A DNA stretch of 64,000 nucleotides from an uncultured Bacillota bacterium (lineage in GTDB: Bacteria; Bacillota; Clostridia; Lachnospirales; CAG-274), in contig CATZZP010000005.1 in the NCBI GenBank assembly GCA_958426775.1, forward strand, positions 1 to 64,000. Direction: 5' to 3'. This document shows positions 17,339-25,785 of this stretch, in pieces. The position numbers and the translations under genes are program-made. Numbering within the stretch: the stretch's first letter is position 1; the number at the start of each line of letters is the position of its first letter. The notes under the pieces are model-generated. The model worked only from the letters and a program-made list of their open reading frames with translations. It did not search any database and had not been told where the DNA came from.

Positions 17339-18272
17339 ATTTTTTCTTTGTTGTACTCTTTTGTCCGTAAGTGCAGTTATCCTGTTAAGGGCATTATTTA
17401 ACCTTAGTATGTGCCGAGGCAACAAGCTTTGTTTTGCTCCCCTTGTAAACCTTGAAAAGGAAGAGGAAAAAGCCCGGACTGCTTTAAATAATGAAAGAGA
17501 TGCAATTAATAATTGCCTTAAAAATGCAAAAAGAGAAAAATGGCATATTACAAAGGGTGCAGACAGGCTTTATGCAAGGGTATTTTTCAGAGAAGGCTCT
17601 CATAAATGGGCGGTAGTTGTACACGGCTACGGCGGTGAGGGCGGACTTATGCTCTATGCGGTAAAGCGGTTTTACGAAAAAGGCTATAACGTACTTTTGC
17701 CTGATTTAAGAGCACATGGTAAAAGCACAGGTAAGTATATAGGCTGGGGCTGGAGAGATAAAGAGGATATAGAAAACTGGTGTGAATGTATAAAAAACAG
17801 GGATAAATCCGCAAAAATTGTTCTTTACGGCGTATCTATGGGCGGAGCAGCTGTTCTTATGTCGGCAGGGGATAATAAAATTAAAGGACTTCGATGTGTT
17901 GTGTCGGATTGTGCCTATACCTCCCTTAAGGATATAATGTACTATAGAATAAGACGAATGTTACACCTGCCTCCTTGTCTTGTAATGTTTCTTTTAAAGC
18001 CCATGTGCAAAAGCTGTGCAGGCATAAGGGTTGATAAGGTGTCTGTCTGTGAGCATGTTAAAAAATGCAGAGTGCCTGTTATGCTCTGCCATGGTGACAG
18101 GGATAGGTTTGTGCCTACTGATAATGTGCTTGAATTATATGCCGTTGCAAAAGTACCTAAAAGCCTTATGCTTGTACATGGAGCAGGTCATGGGGTTTCT
18201 GCCTTTATGGGCGGTGAAAAATACTGGGACAGGGTTTTTGATTTTACGGAAAGGTTTATAGAGAAAAATTAA
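17325..18272 (+). CDS. Membrane-anchored alpha/beta hydrolase
   Basis: A serine hydrolase with one N-terminal membrane segment (about residues 5-25), so the catalytic domain probably faces the outside. The alpha/beta fold has HGYGGEGG (oxyanion region), a nucleophile elbow GVSMGG, an acid in GDRDRFVP and a catalytic His in GAGHG. It resembles the BEM46/YfhR-type peptidase-like hydrolases, whose substrates are not known. The ATG at 17325 (MRASRF) is chosen; the frame is open ten codons further upstream but without a ribosome-binding site. It overlaps the 48-residue frame before it and ends in a strong terminator. Confidence 0.82.
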   Translation: MRASRFFLCCTLLSVSAVILLRALFNLSMCRGNKLCFAPLVNLEKEEEKARTALNNERDAINNCLKNAKREKWHITKGADRLYARVFFREGSHKWAVVVHGYGGEGGLMLYAVKRFYEKGYNVLLPDLRAHGKSTGKYIGWGWRDKEDIENWCECIKNRDKSAKIVLYGVSMGGAAVLMSAGDNKIKGLRCVVSDCAYTSLKDIMYYRIRRMLHLPPCLVMFLLKPMCKSCAGIRVDKVSVCEHVKKCRVPVMLCHGDRDRFVPTDNVLELYAVAKVPKSLMLVHGAGHGVSAFMGGEKYWDRVFDFTERFIEKN

Positions 18273-18303
18273 GGGGCAAGCACGGCTTGCCCCTTATATT
18301 TTA
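18271..18303 (+). terminator. Intrinsic terminator after alpha/beta hydrolase
   Basis: GGGGCAAGC (18273-18281) pairs with GCTTGCCCC (18285-18293), then a T-rich tract that runs into the end of the convergent gene. Confidence 0.85.
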
Positions 18304-20352
18304 TTTATTGAAAATATGTGTTTTTATTTCCTCAAGTCCGTAAATTGCCGCAAGCATAAATACAGGTGTAAAATTAAGAATATATCTTGACTTGCTCTCC
18401 CACATCATAAAGAAAAATATTACACCCAACATGGTAAGACGCAGGAACATTCCGCAATCGGACTTATTTTCCTTAAGGTTAAATACTCCGCCTGCAACGG
18501 CAAAAATATACATACAAAAGGCAAATACCACAATATAGATATTGTACATGGAATATTGACTGCCTGAAACGGATATAAAATCATAAATTTTGCCCTTATT
18601 TATACCCCATTCAATATGATTATTCTGCATATACTGTCCGTCGCCCCAGGTGAGAGCCGCCTTTGAAAATTCATAATCGGCAAAGTCGCTTAAGGAGTCG
18701 AACTCACCAAAACGTCGCATAATCACTTCAACATTTGCAGAAAGTTTTTCATCCTTTGTAGGGAAGCTGTCCGTATACTCAAAATCCGACTGGGAATATC
18801 CGCCGTTCACGTCTGTGTTTACACCCATCATTATCCAGTGTGTAAGAGGAAACTCCAGCTTTTCGTTCTTACTTAAATTTACCCAGTCGCAGTTTACAAT
18901 ATATGCATTCCATGCACTGTTAAGCACAAGAAGTGTAATTACTGCAACTACTGCAAATTTTATGTTCTTTATACTGCATAATATCAGATGTGCAACAAGT
19001 GCAACTATTACAAGCATAATACTGCCCTTAACCAACGCACCTGCACAAATTACAGCACCTAAAAGCAAATATTTTAAATACTTAAACCTGAATTTTTCAT
19101 CAGGTATAGAGTAAAGCCACATAATAAGTGTTACAAAGGGCAGTGACATTGTATCTGTATAAAATCTACAGGCATGTATGTAATAGGGTACAAACAAAGC
19201 TGACATTATAAGATAAGTAAGCATACCCTTTTTTCCAAACCAATTTTTTGCGGCAAGTAAGCCGAACAAAACACCTGTCATAATAAAGGCAATATTTAAA
19301 AGCACACTCATATAATTGCTCATAATATGGTCGGCTGTAAGTGAGAAAAAGGACAAAACCTTATAGAAAACCGCCAATATGCCAAGTAAGGCAATATTAT
19401 TATGATAACGTACGAAATAATCGTTATTAGAGCCTTCAAAAAACAAGGAGTATATTTCTTCTCCTGTGTGGAGGTTGTTTACTCCGCTGTGTTCCGCAAC
19501 CTCCCAGGCACTGTAATAAACCGCACCTAAGTCTGTGGTAATAGTCGAAAGGGTTTTCCAGCCTACAATACACATTATTATTGTCATACATAAAAGGACA
19601 ATAGGTACTGCAAATTTTGCCCTGACCTTATCCACGTTAAGTCTTGCATACAGTTTTGCAGCTGCAAGGGTGCAAAGAGGTATAAGTACAAGGGTAATAA
19701 ACCTGTACTGAAAGCCTCCTAAGGAAAAGAGCATTATTACTGTCATAAATACTGCAAAGGCTGCTTCAATAAGAAAAACAATGCCCTCTCTTGTGCCTTT
19801 ATAGCATAGACCTAAGTGTGAGCCTGCCATATACAGCAATAACCATGATATTAAAAACAATATAAGGCTTTGAGGTATCTGATATACGGGGTTTTTGGCA
19901 GAACGCAAGGTTAAGCTGTCAATTGTAAGGCTTACATTTTCCTTATTGGTAATATCAAGTCTTAAATATTTTGAGGGCTTGAAGTTTACCTCATTCAAGC
20001 CGTTTGTTACAGCAAACCTTATGGAGTTTTGACCGTTGAACTGACCTTGGGTATCAGAATAAAAAAGATGTGCATAAGCTATATTTTCGCTTAAGTCGGA
20101 TACCTTAATATCAAGGTAATCGGCAGTAAATTTTGTATCTGAGGTAAAGAATAGCTTACAGTCGCTTCCTGTTGAGGTAAGTCTGTTACCCTCAAGGGTT
20201 ATTTGCTCAGCTTGGTTTATAAGTGAGTCTAACTCTATCTTTTTGGTGTTTTTAACTGATAAAAAAGTAAAAGCACCCGTAAAAATAATATATAATATAA
20301 TTCCTACGGTAAACCAAAGACAAAAGCCCTTTGTAATTTTAAACTTATTCAT
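18301..20352 (-). CDS. Polytopic membrane protein, probable GT-C-type glycosyltransferase
   Basis: About 683 residues. After one N-terminal membrane segment there is a beta-rich extracytoplasmic region (about 35-155), followed by ten or more hydrophobic segments. This layout and the tight coupling with a GtrB-type GT2 gene suggest a membrane glycosyltransferase that takes sugar from a polyprenyl-phosphate donor, as in three-component surface-glycosylation systems. The start is set at ATG 20350-20352, which has GGAGGT upstream and overlaps the GT2 stop by 8 bp; the frame extends to a TTG at 20367. No catalytic motif is clear enough to name a family, so the assignment rests on topology and context. 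Confidence 0.6.
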   Translation of the reverse strand: MNKFKITKGFCLWFTVGIILYIIFTGAFTFLSVKNTKKIELDSLINQAEQITLEGNRLTSTGSDCKLFFTSDTKFTADYLDIKVSDLSENIAYAHLFYSDTQGQFNGQNSIRFAVTNGLNEVNFKPSKYLRLDITNKENVSLTIDSLTLRSAKNPVYQIPQSLILFLISWLLLYMAGSHLGLCYKGTREGIVFLIEAAFAVFMTVIMLFSLGGFQYRFITLVLIPLCTLAAAKLYARLNVDKVRAKFAVPIVLLCMTIIMCIVGWKTLSTITTDLGAVYYSAWEVAEHSGVNNLHTGEEIYSLFFEGSNNDYFVRYHNNIALLGILAVFYKVLSFFSLTADHIMSNYMSVLLNIAFIMTGVLFGLLAAKNWFGKKGMLTYLIMSALFVPYYIHACRFYTDTMSLPFVTLIMWLYSIPDEKFRFKYLKYLLLGAVICAGALVKGSIMLVIVALVAHLILCSIKNIKFAVVAVITLLVLNSAWNAYIVNCDWVNLSKNEKLEFPLTHWIMMGVNTDVNGGYSQSDFEYTDSFPTKDEKLSANVEVIMRRFGEFDSLSDFADYEFSKAALTWGDGQYMQNNHIEWGINKGKIYDFISVSGSQYSMYNIYIVVFAFCMYIFAVAGGVFNLKENKSDCGMFLRLTMLGVIFFFMMWESKSRYILNFTPVFMLAAIYGLEEIKTHIFNK

Positions 20353-21319
20353 GAGTACCTCCGTCAATTTTGTTTTTTATAACCTTATCCTTAGCTATGT
20401 AGATTGGTCTTGCTTTTGTTTCCGAATATATTTTGGATATGTATATGCCCAGTACACCTATACAAAACATCTGTACCCCCGATACCAGAAGAAGTATACA
20501 TATAGTAGACGGCCAGCCTGCAACGGGATCTCCGAAAATAAGGGTTCTTGCTATAATAATAAATATAAAGGCAAAAGCAAGAAAACAGAAAAACAAGCCT
20601 ATTATTGCCGCAACCGTAAGAGGAAAGGTGGAAAATGCCACAATGCCGTCAATAGCATAGCTTGTAAGCTTGAAAAATGACCATTTGCTTGAACCGTCAT
20701 TTCGTTGTAAATTTTCGTACTCTATCCATTTGGTTTTATAGCCTACCCATGAAAATATACCCTTGGAAAACCTGTTTCTTTCGCTTACTTGCAATACGGA
20801 TTCTGTCATTTGTTTTGTCATAAGCCTGAAATCCCTTGCACCGTCAACAATTTCAACATTGGAAAACTTGTTGATGATTTTATAAAATCTTCTGGCAAAC
20901 CAAGAGCGTATGATAGGCTCCCCCTTTCTGTCGGTTCTTCGTGTTGCTATACAGTCATAGGGTTCTGATGTTATCATTTTATACATATCAAGTAAAAGCT
21001 CGGGAGGGTCCTGTAAATCAGCGTCTATTATGGTTATATAGTCGCCGGTTACGGCTGCTTCAAGGCCTGCGTAAATAGCCGCCTCCTTACCGAAGTTCTT
21101 TGAAAAGGAGATAAAGCTTGTATGTTCATCCCTTTGAGAAAAGCCCTTGATTATATTGTGGGTTTCATCACTTGAGCCATCGTCCACAAATATAGGATAA
21201 ATTTCCACATCATAAGTAGCTTTAAAAATTTTTTTAAGTTTATTAAGCCGTTCCCACAGCTTATTAAGGTTTTGCTCCTCATTATAGCAGGGAACTATTA
21301 TTGAAAGGCTTACAGACAT
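20345..21319 (-). CDS. GtrB-type polyprenyl-phosphate glycosyltransferase (GT2)
   Basis: Transfers a sugar from a nucleotide donor to a polyprenyl phosphate at the inner membrane face. The 324-residue protein has the GT2 core (LSIIVPCYNEEQNL, FVDDGSSDET, FSKNFGKEAAIYAGLE, IDADLQDPPEL) and two C-terminal membrane segments (about 230-260 and 270-295), as in GtrB/DPM1-like enzymes. It overlaps the downstream polytopic protein gene, a classical donor-synthase plus membrane-transferase pair. The product is probably used to decorate a cell-wall polymer or protein. The upstream TATAAT at 21355-21360 has only a weak -35 partner. Confidence 0.88.
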   Translation of the reverse strand: MSVSLSIIVPCYNEEQNLNKLWERLNKLKKIFKATYDVEIYPIFVDDGSSDETHNIIKGFSQRDEHTSFISFSKNFGKEAAIYAGLEAAVTGDYITIIDADLQDPPELLLDMYKMITSEPYDCIATRRTDRKGEPIIRSWFARRFYKIINKFSNVEIVDGARDFRLMTKQMTESVLQVSERNRFSKGIFSWVGYKTKWIEYENLQRNDGSSKWSFFKLTSYAIDGIVAFSTFPLTVAAIIGLFFCFLAFAFIFIIIARTLIFGDPVAGWPSTICILLLVSGVQMFCIGVLGIYISKIYSETKARPIYIAKDKVIKNKIDGGTHE

Positions 21320-21454
21320 ATTACCAACTCTCTTTTTTTAAAATTAACCATTTCATTATAGTATATTTTAATATAACTGAAAAGTGTTTTTACGACTTTT
21401 TTGTAAATAATTTTCTCTTAATATGTATAATTTTCTTGTTATATATATTTAGGC

Positions 21455-21492
21455 TAAAAATTAAAGGATAGGAGCGTTTTGTCCTATCCTTT
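21455..21492 (-). terminator. Terminator of the YtrA-type ABC operon
   Basis: AAAGGATAGGA (21463-21473) pairs with TCCTATCCTTT (21482-21492); on the minus strand a T-rich run follows. Confidence 0.85.
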
Positions 21493-21516
21493 ACCGTAAG
21501 AGAAAATTTTAATTCA

Positions 21517-22329
21517 CTAAAGTGTTATTCTGAATAAATTGTATGTTATATCACCGTTTCGGGCAATATTCCTTGCAGAGGTTATTTTCCTTGCTCCGCT
21601 TGTACGGCTGTAGCTCTTTTTGTTAAGGCTTTGAGTCACCTCCTGTGCAAGGTCTGCACTTTCCTCTCCTAAGCCAAGCTCATCAAAAAGCCCCTTAAGC
21701 TCCTCTGTATTTTTAGGACTAAAGCTGTCCTTGTAGTCTGTTACGGCAGTGTAAATCTCCACTATATCAGCCTTGCCCTCTTTTTCATAAATGACAGTGG
21801 TAAGAGGCATATTCTCAACTATTACATCTACGTCGTCATAGTTTATGGAAAAGGGGGTACGCCCGCTTATATCCATTACGGCATATTCTCTGTTTGCACA
21901 GGTAATAATGCCTGCCCCGGAACTTGCCCTGTAAAAGGCATAGGGTGTAAAGTCTGTCTTATTAAGCCTGCGGAAAAGCTCAATGCCTTCCTTCGGTTCA
22001 TCAAAACAAGGTTCTATGGGATATGTCCAATAGCCGTCATCTAAAACATAGTAGCCTTTTACATACCTGCTTTCGTATACCTTAACCTCCCTGCCGTTGC
22101 TGTGCTGTATAAATTCAATACCCTCTATAGTTGTAAATTCCTTGTTGAGCAGCTCCTGCGTTGCTTCGGTAGGTTTCCTGTCGGAAAAAAATATCTCCCG
22201 ATATTTTTCGTGATAGCTGCTAACCTCCGGATTTGGCTGAACTTTTTGGTCGATTTCGGTTTCCTCATAAATACTGCAACCGCTTATGAAAAGGCAAAGG
22301 AGGATAGCGGGAATTAATTTTTTTATCAT
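21517..22329 (-). CDS. Lipoprotein of the YtrA-type ABC operon
   Basis: A 270-residue predicted lipoprotein: signal segment 1-17, lipobox FISGC with Cys18. The mature part is acidic, with no transmembrane segment and no recognised domain. The ATG at 22327-22329 follows GGAGGG at good spacing and one base after the stop of the upstream membrane gene; the frame itself extends further up without support. As last gene of the GntR-ABC operon it may be an extracytoplasmic partner of the transporter or a sensor of envelope stress. Function unknown. Confidence 0.7.
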   Translation of the reverse strand: MIKKLIPAILLCLFISGCSIYEETEIDQKVQPNPEVSSYHEKYREIFFSDRKPTEATQELLNKEFTTIEGIEFIQHSNGREVKVYESRYVKGYYVLDDGYWTYPIEPCFDEPKEGIELFRRLNKTDFTPYAFYRASSGAGIITCANREYAVMDISGRTPFSINYDDVDVIVENMPLTTVIYEKEGKADIVEIYTAVTDYKDSFSPKNTEELKGLFDELGLGEESADLAQEVTQSLNKKSYSRTSGARKITSARNIARNGDITYNLFRITL

Positions 22330-22330
22330 A

Positions 22331-23173
22331 TTAAAGCCCTCCCTGTATAAATAATGTATCAATTATGTTAAGGGCAAAGAGCAGTAAAAGCATATAATAT
22401 ATTACCATTACAGCCTCGTTGCAGAAAATTCTGTCCATACCCTTTTCATGGTTTTTCTTGTTTGTGTACATACCTGCAAAAAATAAAATGATAATTACAA
22501 GGCTGTATACAATATAGCCAAGGCTTAAAATATCGGGCTTTACCTTTATATAGCTATCCTTTGCAAAAAGGATATTATACTTAAGCTCACAAATTACATC
22601 AAAGAAATCCGTTTCGAAAAACCAACTTAAGGGTGCAAAAAAAAGCTCAGGCAAAAGAGCTGCGAAAAAAAGTCCGAAGCTTGCAAAAAGCCTGTTTTTT
22701 ATCAAGGTAAAAGCAAGGGTGGCTATAATATACGCACCTATGGTTACAATTAAAAAACGGGGATAGCTGCATACCGCTGAAAGGGATTGTCCCGTATAGG
22801 CTAAGTCCTCAATTAAAAAGCTGTATCTGTTAAATATAAGGTATAATACAATAAGCTGAACAAGCCCTGCCAGAGCCAAAAACACAACTCCGTACAACAG
22901 CCTTAAGCAATAAAGTCCGGTGGTGGTATAGGGCATACTGCTTAGCAAGTCACTGTTTCTTGCCTGAAACAAGGCAAGAAACAGTGAAATAGGCAGATAC
23001 CAGGGTATTATATCAATCAAAGGCTGTAAAAAACCTGATGTAAGCACATTTAAAACAACACTGTTGAGTTGGCTTATAAGAATTGCATTACACATAAACA
23101 TTAAGCCCATGCTTATAAGCAACAGCCATGATGTACGTTTAAATTCGTCCTTGAATACACATAAAGCTCTCAT
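22331..23173 (-). CDS. ABC transporter membrane protein
   Basis: 280 residues with about six hydrophobic segments. The stretch FQARNSDLLSSMPYTTTGLYCLRL resembles the conserved coupling region of ABC-2-type permeases in YtrBCD-like systems (sequence split here only by my reading). It starts four bases after the preceding permease gene and is followed directly by the lipoprotein gene. It probably pairs with the 348-residue permease and the ATPase to form one exporter. Confidence 0.68.
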   Translation of the reverse strand: MRALCVFKDEFKRTSWLLLISMGLMFMCNAILISQLNSVVLNVLTSGFLQPLIDIIPWYLPISLFLALFQARNSDLLSSMPYTTTGLYCLRLLYGVVFLALAGLVQLIVLYLIFNRYSFLIEDLAYTGQSLSAVCSYPRFLIVTIGAYIIATLAFTLIKNRLFASFGLFFAALLPELFFAPLSWFFETDFFDVICELKYNILFAKDSYIKVKPDILSLGYIVYSLVIIILFFAGMYTNKKNHEKGMDRIFCNEAVMVIYYMLLLLFALNIIDTLFIQGGL

Positions 23174-23177
23174 AATA

Positions 23178-24224
23178 TCACCTGCCTAACCTTGGTATAA
23201 GGCAACGGCTGACAATATAAGCCGCAGCCCCCGTAAAGAGCATTATTAATGTGGCCGGTATCGACGGTATAAGATAATTAAGGTCAGTTATGCATATTAT
23301 CTCATAACAGCAAAGCATAGAGCCTATAACTGTAAAAATAATCACAAGCTGTTCTATTGCTTTAAAACGGAAAAGGCAGTTTTTCCTTGACATATCTCCC
23401 TTACCTGAAAGATACAGGCTTAAAAGAATAAGAATCAGGGATACCGACAGACAAAAAAGACATTCTGCACCGGTCCCTTTTGAAAGCTCCAAACGGTTTA
23501 ATAGTGAATATAAGCTAAGGCGGGGTATATCAAGCCCGAATACATTATAAAGGTAGTCGTGTAATCCTTCTCTTGAACCGGAAATTGCAAATGAGCCTAT
23601 AACATAAATTACGGCAGGCATATAAACCTTTGAGGTAATCTCACAAAGGAGAAAGAAAACAGCGGTGACGACAAGCTTAAGAGTAAACTGCTCCGCTATA
23701 AAAGAGAAGGTGTTTTCTATTCTGCCCAAATTTTCCCCTACATTAAGTATTTCGTAGGTTGCATTACACCGGTCAATTCTTTGGTTGTAGGCGTAAATAC
23801 TCCAGATATTAATAAGAGTAGGCACTATAAGCAGAAATAAAATGCAAATAAGTCTTACTGTAAAGCGGTGTCTTTGTTTAATCGGCAATGCTCCGTAAAA
23901 GTCTGCCGTAGCAGAGGTTTTTTCGGGCAGATACAGAAATGCCAGTGTAAGAGTAAGCATTAAAAGCCAATTTGCCATATTAAATAAATATAAATTTGTA
24001 GATAAGTAATTGTCAAAAAACGGTACAATTTTGTCACCGTCAAAGTAAAAGGCGTATTGTGAGTTGTCTGTCATAAGCTGACCCACCTCACCGTGTTCTG
24101 CCGCATAGGCATTTATCTCATCAATTATACTTAAGCTTTCTCTTGCATTTCTTATAAACACAAGGGAGGAAAGCACAAGGATAATAAGGGTAACATAAAT
24201 ATATCTTTTATAAAGCGAGTTCAT
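23178..24224 (-). CDS. ABC-2-type permease of the YtrA-type operon
   Basis: 348 residues with an N-terminal membrane segment, an extracytoplasmic loop (about 28-75) and about six further membrane segments. The TSATADFYGALPIKQRHRF segment is the cytoplasmic loop typical of clostridial YtrC/YtrD-like permeases. It begins one base after the ATPase stop. The transporter's substrate is unknown; Bacillus ytr genes respond to lipid II-binding antibiotics, so a role in envelope stress is plausible by analogy only. Confidence 0.75.
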   Translation of the reverse strand: MNSLYKRYIYVTLIILVLSSLVFIRNARESLSIIDEINAYAAEHGEVGQLMTDNSQYAFYFDGDKIVPFFDNYLSTNLYLFNMANWLLMLTLTLAFLYLPEKTSATADFYGALPIKQRHRFTVRLICILFLLIVPTLINIWSIYAYNQRIDRCNATYEILNVGENLGRIENTFSFIAEQFTLKLVVTAVFFLLCEITSKVYMPAVIYVIGSFAISGSREGLHDYLYNVFGLDIPRLSLYSLLNRLELSKGTGAECLFCLSVSLILILLSLYLSGKGDMSRKNCLFRFKAIEQLVIIFTVIGSMLCCYEIICITDLNYLIPSIPATLIMLFTGAAAYIVSRCLIPRLGR

Positions 24225-24225
24225 A

Positions 24226-25107
24226 TTATTCCCCCTTATTTTCCTGTGCTTTTACAGAGTAAATAAAAATTTCCTCAAGGCTCATACCTACTTCTTCAAG
24301 GATTTCCGCACCAAGCTGATTTAATTTAAGGGTAAGCTGAGGGCTGTAGCCCTGTACAATTATATGGCAGATACTGCCTACACGCTCTACATTTAAAATA
24401 CCCTCAATGCCCTTAAAGTCAGCCTCGCCCCTTATAAGGACCTGAAGCTTGCGGACATTACTCTTAATATCGTCAAGGTTACTCTGGTAGTAAATGCTTC
24501 CGTCTTTTATAAGGGATATGCTGTCACAAAGCCTTTCAAGCTCCGATAAGTGGTGAGAGGATATAAGAACTGATGTTTTTTCCTCCTCAACAAGGCTTAT
24601 AAGCATATCGTTAAAGGCGTTTTTGGCTATTGCATCAAGTCCGCTTGTAGGCTCGTCAAGTATAAGCACCTTAGGGTGTATGCTCATATTAAGCATAAGG
24701 GCAAGCCTCATCTGCATACCCTTTGAAAGCTGATAAACCCTCTTTTTTATATTAAGGTTAAAGATTTTATTAAGCTCATAAAAGCGTTCCGTGTCAAAGG
24801 TTTTGTATACTCCCTTGTAAAAGCTTATCAGCTGTTTTACGGTGTATGTACCGAAATAGCTGTTGCTGTCTGCAACATAGCCTATTTGGCTTTTTGCCTT
24901 TGGATTGTCAAAAACGGGCATATCATCAAGGGTGATTTCACCTGCATCAGGCTTATAAATGCCTGCACTGCATTTAATAATAGTTGTTTTGCCTGCACCG
25001 TTTTCTCCTATAATGCCGTGTATATGTCCCTGAGGAATGGATATACTTGCTTTTTTAACCGCACAAAAGCTGTCAAAGCTTTTGCTGATGCTTTTAATTT
25101 CAAACAT
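24226..25107 (-). CDS. ABC transporter ATP-binding protein (YtrB-like)
   Basis: A 293-residue ATPase. Walker A GENGAGKTT near residues 36-44, Q-loop at QIGYVAD, signature LSKGMQMRLAL and Walker B VLILDEPTSGLD, then the switch His in SSHHLSE. The C-terminal 70 residues form an extra regulatory-type domain. It follows the GntR regulator after three bases and drives the two permeases downstream. Confidence 0.92.
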   Translation of the reverse strand: MFEIKSISKSFDSFCAVKKASISIPQGHIHGIIGENGAGKTTIIKCSAGIYKPDAGEITLDDMPVFDNPKAKSQIGYVADSNSYFGTYTVKQLISFYKGVYKTFDTERFYELNKIFNLNIKKRVYQLSKGMQMRLALMLNMSIHPKVLILDEPTSGLDAIAKNAFNDMLISLVEEEKTSVLISSHHLSELERLCDSISLIKDGSIYYQSNLDDIKSNVRKLQVLIRGEADFKGIEGILNVERVGSICHIIVQGYSPQLTLKLNQLGAEILEEVGMSLEEIFIYSVKAQENKGE

Positions 25108-25110
25108 ACA

Positions 25111-25494
25111 TTACTCTCCCTTCCTTGTGTTAAGCTCATCTAAAAGAGAGCCCACATTTTTTAAAATTTCCTCCCTGCTTATACCTGCAAGGAGCATTTC
25201 CGCCAATACAGGCTTCAGCTTATTTTCAAGCTCGCCTCGCTTTGGACCTTCAAGGCAGGGGTTCTCCTCCACAAAAGTACCCTTACCTCGGATAGTTACA
25301 ATAATGTGCTGACGTTCAAGGTCCTGATAAGCCTTTGCCACTGTGTTGGGGTTTACATCAATCATAGTTGCAAGCCTGCGTATTGACGGCATAGGGTCAT
25401 TAGGCTTAAGATAGCCCTTTAGCACATATTCCTTAACTTGGGCAGTAATCTGCTCATAAATAGGTACAGTGCTTTTAAAATCAGGTTTAAACAT
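25111..25494 (-). CDS. YtrA-type GntR transcriptional repressor
   Basis: A short (127 residues) GntR-family regulator: winged helix in residues 5-75 (VPIYEQITAQVKEYVLKG, MPSIRRLATMIDVNPNTVAK, TIRGKGTFVEE) and a small helical tail in place of a large effector domain, which defines the YtrA subfamily. The ATG at 25492-25494 follows AGGAGGAGG; upstream in-frame codons lack support. As first gene of a five-gene ABC operon it is expected to repress its own promoter, and a strong palindrome overlaps that promoter's -10 box. Confidence 0.88.
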   Translation of the reverse strand: MFKPDFKSTVPIYEQITAQVKEYVLKGYLKPNDPMPSIRRLATMIDVNPNTVAKAYQDLERQHIIVTIRGKGTFVEENPCLEGPKRGELENKLKPVLAEMLLAGISREEILKNVGSLLDELNTRKGE

Positions 25495-25559
25495 AGCCCT
25501 CCTCCTTTCCTCACTGTACAGCATATCCGCTCCACTCAAAACCAACGGACAATTGCATT

Positions 25560-25604
25560 AACTGTACTAATATATATAGTACAGTTAATACGGTTCTTTG
25601 TCAG
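25560..25604 (-). promoter_or_regulatory. YtrA-type operator overlapping the operon promoter
   Basis: A perfect 10-bp inverted repeat, AACTGTACTA (25560-25569) with TAGTACAGTT (25577-25586), spacer 7. On the minus strand CTGACA (25599-25604), 17 bp, TACTAT (25576-25581) form a promoter whose -10 box sits inside the right arm. Binding there would block RNA polymerase, so autorepression is the simplest reading. Confidence 0.75.
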
Positions 25605-25785
25605 TATAAATTTAATATTTAAAATTAAACAAAAATTAAGGCCTTTTATTGTGGAAAAACACTATTTTGTTAATGCTTTGTCTAATATGCCGTAAATTAG
25701 TTTGCAATTTATGACTAAAAGGGTTATAATACAATTAATTACAGGCTATGGAAACGTAGATGTTATCAAACAGGGGGGCGGCATT

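Noticed and set aside
20243..20680. 145-codon plus-strand frame
   Set aside because: It is antisense to the GT2 and membrane protein genes, whose assignments are secure.
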